From: Flavobacteriales bacterium UBA4422 | Lineage (GTDB): Bacteria; Bacteroidota; Bacteroidia; Flavobacteriales_G; Salibacteraceae | Assembly: GCA_002389645.1 (NCBI GenBank) | Contig: DGQE01000036.1 | Span: forward strand, 1 to 64,000 | DNA: 64,000 bases | Reading direction: 5' to 3' | In this document: piece by piece, positions 60,210 through 64,000 of the stretch | Layout: each line of letters starts with the position of its first letter | Position numbering within the stretch: the stretch's first letter is position 1 | Translations under genes and position numbers: made by a program | The notes under the pieces: generated by a model | What the model was told of the DNA's origin: nothing | The model's database searches: none | The model's input: only the letters and a program-made list of their open reading frames with translations

Positions 60210-60968
60210 ATGATCACAATCATCTCGCCAGCAAAGTCTTTAGACTTTGAGTCTGCATTACCCGAAATAGAAACAACTACTCCCGAATTTTCGGAGCAGT
60301 CTGCTCAAATAATGACGAAGCTTAAAAAATTGAGTAAAAAGAAGGTGAGTGAATTGATGAAGTTGAGTAAAGACTTAACAGAACTGAATGTTCATCGCTA
60401 TCAAATGTGGGACCCCAGTTTTGATGATGATCATTCAAGGCCAGCATTAATGACATTTAGCGGTGAAGTGTTTAGAGGCATTGATGCACAATCATTGAAT
60501 ACCGAACAGCTTAATTTCTCTCAAAAACATTTGAGGATATTGAGCGGCTTACATGGACTATTAAGGCCACTAGACAAAATTCGTCCTTACCGATTAGAAA
60601 TGGGTACATCGCTGCCAATTGGTCGCAAAAAGAACTTATATCAATATTGGGGAGATCAAATAACAAACGCGTTGAATACAGCACTAGAAGCTGCAGATTC
60701 AAGCACTTTGGTTAACTTGGCTTCATCTGAGTATTTTAGAGCAGTGAATTTTGACAAAGTCAATGGCAACGTCATAACTCCTGTTTTTAAAGACTTTAAA
60801 AATGGTGAATACAAAGTGGTGATGACTTGGGCTAAGCAAGCACGAGGGAAAATGACTGGGTTTATTCTTCGCAATGGAATAACCAACCCAGAAGAGTTGA
60901 AGTCTTTTACTGAATATGAATATAATGAAGCCCTAAGTAGCGATAGCGAATGGGTGTTTGTCCGATGA
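60210..60968 (+). CDS. yaaA: Peroxide stress protein YaaA (DUF328)
   Basis: 252 residues with the family signature MITIISPAKSLDFE at the start, KLMKLSKDL, YRGIDA-like FRGIDAQSL, LRILSGLHGLLRPLD and the closing FTEYEYNEALS. In E. coli YaaA lowers free iron during peroxide stress and binds DNA. Fits the window's other redox genes only loosely. The histidine kinase gene begins 21 bp after its stop. Confidence 0.95.
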   Translation: MITIISPAKSLDFESALPEIETTTPEFSEQSAQIMTKLKKLSKKKVSELMKLSKDLTELNVHRYQMWDPSFDDDHSRPALMTFSGEVFRGIDAQSLNTEQLNFSQKHLRILSGLHGLLRPLDKIRPYRLEMGTSLPIGRKKNLYQYWGDQITNALNTALEAADSSTLVNLASSEYFRAVNFDKVNGNVITPVFKDFKNGEYKVVMTWAKQARGKMTGFILRNGITNPEELKSFTEYEYNEALSSDSEWVFVR

Positions 60969-60989
60969 TTATAATTAAGAAACTGCACA

Positions 60990-63041
60990 TTGTTTAAAAA
61001 ACCGATCATAGCGCGACTTGCAATCAGTGTATTGGTTTTTACCATTACCACAGTTATTTCTGTTTGGGTGTGGTCTCAATATAGTGAAAAGTTAAAATCC
61101 GAGCAAATAGAACAAATTGAGGTGCTTGGAGAGCATACGCGCAGTAGGGTTTGGAGCTTAGTGAATGCGGACATCGATCATCTTAAAAACTTTACCAACC
61201 GATTGGAGTTTTCTGATGGAGGCTTTTTTAAGTTTTGGCAGAAAGATGCAGAACAGCTAGTGAGGCTAGATAGTTCTATACTTTTTATTGAGTGGATAGA
61301 TTCCAATAAAATTGTCAAAGATGTTGTTCCGCTTGATCCGAATAGAGAAATAATTAATGTTCGCCTTGATGATGTAAGTTACCGTATTCATGGCTGGATG
61401 AGAGCGGCAGTGACAGGTGATCTTAATATAACACCTTGGGTAACTCTGATACAAGGAGGCGAAGCTTTCTTAGTGGATTCCCCGATTTGGATCGACAGTG
61501 TTTTCTTAGGCACTATCACTGGAGGGTTTAATTTCACTTACGAAATCGGCAATTTTTTTGAAGAAAATAAAGATTACCATATCCATCTTTTTGATCAGAC
61601 TGATCATCTTTTTTACTGCTCTGAACCAGATAGGTGTGAGCAAATAAAGGTTGATGATGACTTTCTTTTTGAGGGTTTAATCAATGTAAATAGGAGTAAA
61701 GAAATATGGTGGAAAATGCAGTTTTACCCAACCAACTCTTTCTTCGATGAGAGTTCGAAATATACAGGTGGTTTATCCCTAGCGCTTAGTATATTCCTGG
61801 GTTTAATCCTGTCAATAGCCTTGTTTTTTATCATGAAAACAAACAAGCAAGAAAAAGTCACAAAGGCCATTAACGAGAGGCTGGAAAAGTTGAATGAGAC
61901 ATTAGGGCAGGAGAAAGTCAAAGCTGAAAAAAGCTCGAGAGTGAAATCTGAGTTTTTGAGTAATATGAGTCATGAAATTAGAACTCCACTGAATATTATT
62001 CAGGGTCTGATTCAGATGGTTGCGGAGAATCGAGATCCAGAAAAGCAAAAAGAATACCTTGATCTGTTAAATAACTCATCCTCTAATCTTCTAGGTTTAC
62101 TCAACAATATTCTAGACTTAGACCGTATTGAGTCAGGTCAAATGGCGCTTGAAACTTCGCGTTTTCAGCCAGTGATAAAAATTCAAGCGCTTTGCGAGTT
62201 GTTTGCTCAATCTTTTGATGAAAAAGGAATTGACCTGATATTTGAAACGGTTGAGCCGCGCGCATCTTGGCTCACTGGAGATGAGGTTAAGTTCACACAG
62301 ATTGTCTCTAACTTCATTCATAATGCGCTCAAATTTACGTCTGAAGGTTCGGTTACGGTTTACTATGAGCAAGAGAATAAGTCGGATGATGAAATTGAAG
62401 TCGTTTTGCGTGTGAAGGATACTGGTATCGGTATTCCAAGAGAGCAGCTTTCTCTCATTTTTGAGCGTTTCTCGCAAGTTGATTCAGGATATCGAAAAAA
62501 ATATTCAGGGTCGGGGCTGGGGTTGTCAATTAACTATGAGTTGATACGGCTGATGAACGGAGATATAGTAGTCACAAGTGAAGTAGGGGTTGGAACCGAG
62601 TTTGTCATTACGTTAGCGTTTCAAGACGGCAATGTAAAGCAAGAAGTAGCAACCCCAGAAGAGTTGATCAGTGACTTTACGGGTAAAAAGTGTTTGCTTG
62701 TTGAAGACAATGAACTCAATGTGTTGGTGATATCAAAAATGCTTGAAATATTTAAGTTTTCGTGGCATTCTGAACCAAATGGACAAAAAGGGGTAGAGGC
62801 TTTTGATGAAGGTGATTACGATTTGGTAATTATGGATTTGCACATGCCGGTAATGGATGGTATGGAAGCTTCTCAAATCATCTTTAAAAAACACCCAAAT
62901 ACGCCTATTATTATGCTTTCGGCTAACGTAACAAAGGAGGCGGTAAGTCAAGCGAAAGAGATTGGGATAGAACACTACATTACAAAGCCCGTTTCAAAGG
63001 AGAAACTATTACAGACAATTAACATAGTTCTAAAAGCATAA
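60990..63041 (+). CDS. Hybrid sensor histidine kinase with C-terminal receiver
   Basis: 683 residues. Transmembrane helix about 9-28, periplasmic sensor about 30-260 (CHASE-like, no named ligand), second helix about 261-283, coiled coil about 290-320. HisKA with phospho-His328 in SNMSHEIRTPL, HATPase N-box NFIHNALKF, G1 DTGIG, G2 GSGLGLS, then a receiver with Asp616 in VIMDLHMPVMDG and early acidic pair ED. No output domain, so a separate HPt and regulator are needed. Start is TTG; an in-frame TAA 16 nt upstream leaves no ATG option. SDR follows after 1 bp. Confidence 0.93.
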   Translation: MFKKPIIARLAISVLVFTITTVISVWVWSQYSEKLKSEQIEQIEVLGEHTRSRVWSLVNADIDHLKNFTNRLEFSDGGFFKFWQKDAEQLVRLDSSILFIEWIDSNKIVKDVVPLDPNREIINVRLDDVSYRIHGWMRAAVTGDLNITPWVTLIQGGEAFLVDSPIWIDSVFLGTITGGFNFTYEIGNFFEENKDYHIHLFDQTDHLFYCSEPDRCEQIKVDDDFLFEGLINVNRSKEIWWKMQFYPTNSFFDESSKYTGGLSLALSIFLGLILSIALFFIMKTNKQEKVTKAINERLEKLNETLGQEKVKAEKSSRVKSEFLSNMSHEIRTPLNIIQGLIQMVAENRDPEKQKEYLDLLNNSSSNLLGLLNNILDLDRIESGQMALETSRFQPVIKIQALCELFAQSFDEKGIDLIFETVEPRASWLTGDEVKFTQIVSNFIHNALKFTSEGSVTVYYEQENKSDDEIEVVLRVKDTGIGIPREQLSLIFERFSQVDSGYRKKYSGSGLGLSINYELIRLMNGDIVVTSEVGVGTEFVITLAFQDGNVKQEVATPEELISDFTGKKCLLVEDNELNVLVISKMLEIFKFSWHSEPNGQKGVEAFDEGDYDLVIMDLHMPVMDGMEASQIIFKKHPNTPIIMLSANVTKEAVSQAKEIGIEHYITKPVSKEKLLQTINIVLKA

Positions 63042-63042
63042 G

Positions 63043-63744
63043 ATGGATTTAAATAACAAAACTTTTATTGTAACGGGTGGAAGCTCAGGGATAGGAAAGG
63101 CAATTGCTCAAAAGTTGGTAGGTAAAGGAGCGTCAGTTTTAATTACTGGCAGAGATGAAGAAAAGCTTAAAGCGGTCGGCATTGAACTGAACTGTGAATT
63201 TGTGCGAGCAGATATCGGCACGCCCGAAGGAGTAGCGTTAACGATCAATACGGCACTGAATAAATTAGGTAAGCTAGATGGCTTGATTAATAATGCCGGT
63301 CATGGCTGGATGAATAAAATGCACGAGTATTCTTGGGAAGATTTTGAAGAAACATACCGCGTAAATGTTTTCGGAGCGGCCATGATGGGTCAAGCAGCTG
63401 CTAAGGTGTTTATGGATCAGAAATCTGGGAATATTGTGAACATCGCTTCCACAGCCGCCACAAAAGGTTTTGCTGGAGGTAGTGTTTATTCCTCTTCAAA
63501 GTTTGCTTTGCGCGGATTAACCCAATGTTGGCAGGCAGAGCTGCGCCTATTTAATATTCGTGTTTTAGGAGTGAACCCATCTGAAGTGACAACCGCTTTT
63601 GCTCAAGAGGATAGGGTAGAGCGTAGCGATGTTGATAATAAATTACGTCCCGAGGAAATTGCACATGCTATCATAATAGCTTTAGAAATGGATGATAGAG
63701 GATATATACCTGAGCTTTCGGTGCACGCTACCAACCCTTTTTAA
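63043..63744 (+). CDS. Short-chain dehydrogenase/reductase
   Basis: 233 residues. TGGSSGIGKA (9-18) cofactor loop, NNAG (about 83-86), catalytic YSSSK with Tyr near 147, and a VNPSEVTT block. Classical SDR; substrate unknown. It starts one base after the kinase stop, so it is cotranscribed, though no functional link is evident. Confidence 0.88.
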   Translation: MDLNNKTFIVTGGSSGIGKAIAQKLVGKGASVLITGRDEEKLKAVGIELNCEFVRADIGTPEGVALTINTALNKLGKLDGLINNAGHGWMNKMHEYSWEDFEETYRVNVFGAAMMGQAAAKVFMDQKSGNIVNIASTAATKGFAGGSVYSSSKFALRGLTQCWQAELRLFNIRVLGVNPSEVTTAFAQEDRVERSDVDNKLRPEEIAHAIIIALEMDDRGYIPELSVHATNPF

Positions 63745-63752
63745 ATAGTATT

Positions 63753-64000
63753 GTGCTCAGTTTTTGGGAAAAATCATCCTTGCTTGAAGCTGACATTGCA
63801 ATTGTTGGCGGAGGCTTAGTTGGGCTTTCTGTAGCATCGAGCCTAAAAGAAAAGTTTCCTTCTAAGAACGTAACGATTTTTGAACGATCTGCCTTGCCTT
63901 ATGGAGCAAGCACTCGTAACGCTGGTTTTGCTTGCTTTGGTAGTCTTACAGAAGTACTTTCAGATATTGACACAATGGGTTCAGAAGCTGCAAGAGAGCT
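63753..64000 (+). CDS. FAD-dependent oxidoreductase, DAO family (cut by window end)
   Basis: 82 codons visible, from a GTG at 63753. The Rossmann FAD motif IVGGGLVGLSVA is followed by ASTRNAGFACFGS, typical of D-amino-acid-oxidase-like enzymes in Bacteroidota. The remainder lies beyond the window, so substrate class cannot be told. A TTG two bases earlier is in another frame. Confidence 0.75.
   Translation, partial: MLSFWEKSSLLEADIAIVGGGLVGLSVASSLKEKFPSKNVTIFERSALPYGASTRNAGFACFGSLTEVLSDIDTMGSEAARE

Overview
The window reads as chromosomal DNA of a Bacteroidota bacterium, most likely a marine Flavobacteriales (Cryomorphaceae-like) lineage; the family is an inference. Support for the phylum: type IX secretion (T9SS) sorting domains of type A (1642, 4452, 21635 and 34333) and type B (42463), a PorP/SprF protein, many secreted 'AQ'-type signal peptides, and promoters with the Bacteroidota -7 box TAnnTTTG. 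The sequence is AT-rich and gene-dense, and no gene-free stretch exceeds about 300 bp. Positions 1-113 hold nothing recognisable.

Layout. 0.1-1.5 kb: mnmE (-). 1.6-7.1 kb: two tandem paralogous T9SS adhesins, each closed by a strong terminator. 7.2-9.3 kb: a propeller lipoprotein converging on a PagL-like outer-membrane deacylase. 9.4-11.9 kb: sucD, a membrane protein with an unresolved start, and fabG. 11.9-16.8 kb: an overlapping four-gene unit (VWA-like membrane protein, lipoprotein, alpha/beta hydrolase lipoprotein, Ste24-type protease), followed by a frameshifted VOC gene. 17.4-19.6 kb: rpsA with an unusual Lys/Ala-rich N-terminal extension. 19.7-24.0 kb: pyrR-pyrB, a STAS protein, a T9SS protein, RNase Z and a LuxR-type regulator. 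24.0-31.0 kb (-): small TPR, lipoprotein and MORN genes, then the compact operon dapD-GT9-hypothetical-cca-pRiA4b-like-miaA. 31.1-34.3 kb: ruvX-def-lipoprotein, then cdaA (-) and a peroxiredoxin gene. 34.3-36.8 kb: a T9SS-exported esterase, tRNA-Pro(GGG) and an element scar holding an integrase vestige, orphan reading frames and the 3' end of a sodium:solute symporter. 36.9-40.6 kb: trxB, a DPP III-type peptidase and a TonB-C-like protein. 40.7-45.2 kb (-): a T9SS type B PKD protein with its PorP/SprF partner and a carboxypeptidase-regulatory-domain protein. 45.2-46.8 kb (-): acyl-CoA reductase and a SixA-like phosphatase. 47.0-53.4 kb: parE and parC with a MORN/TonB-C protein translationally coupled between them. 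53.5-64.0 kb: TRIC-like channel, DUF2911 protein, a gene broken by one in-frame TGA, a hypothetical secreted protein, lgt, pepD, a TPR protein, yaaA, a hybrid histidine kinase, an SDR and a truncated FAD oxidoreductase at the window edge.

Most of the window is core genome: tRNA modification and maturation (mnmE, miaA, cca), translation (rpsA, def), topology (parE/parC), pyrimidine, lysine and fatty-acid pathways, and redox. The accessory or decayed parts are the tRNA-Pro scar, the VOC frameshift and the TGA-interrupted gene. I see no clear new defence or mobile system. The best leads are the parE-MORN/TonB-parC coupling, the histone-like tail on ribosomal protein S1, the tRNA-Pro scar with its orphan reading frames, and promoter boxes placed so close to start codons that several mRNAs should be leaderless.
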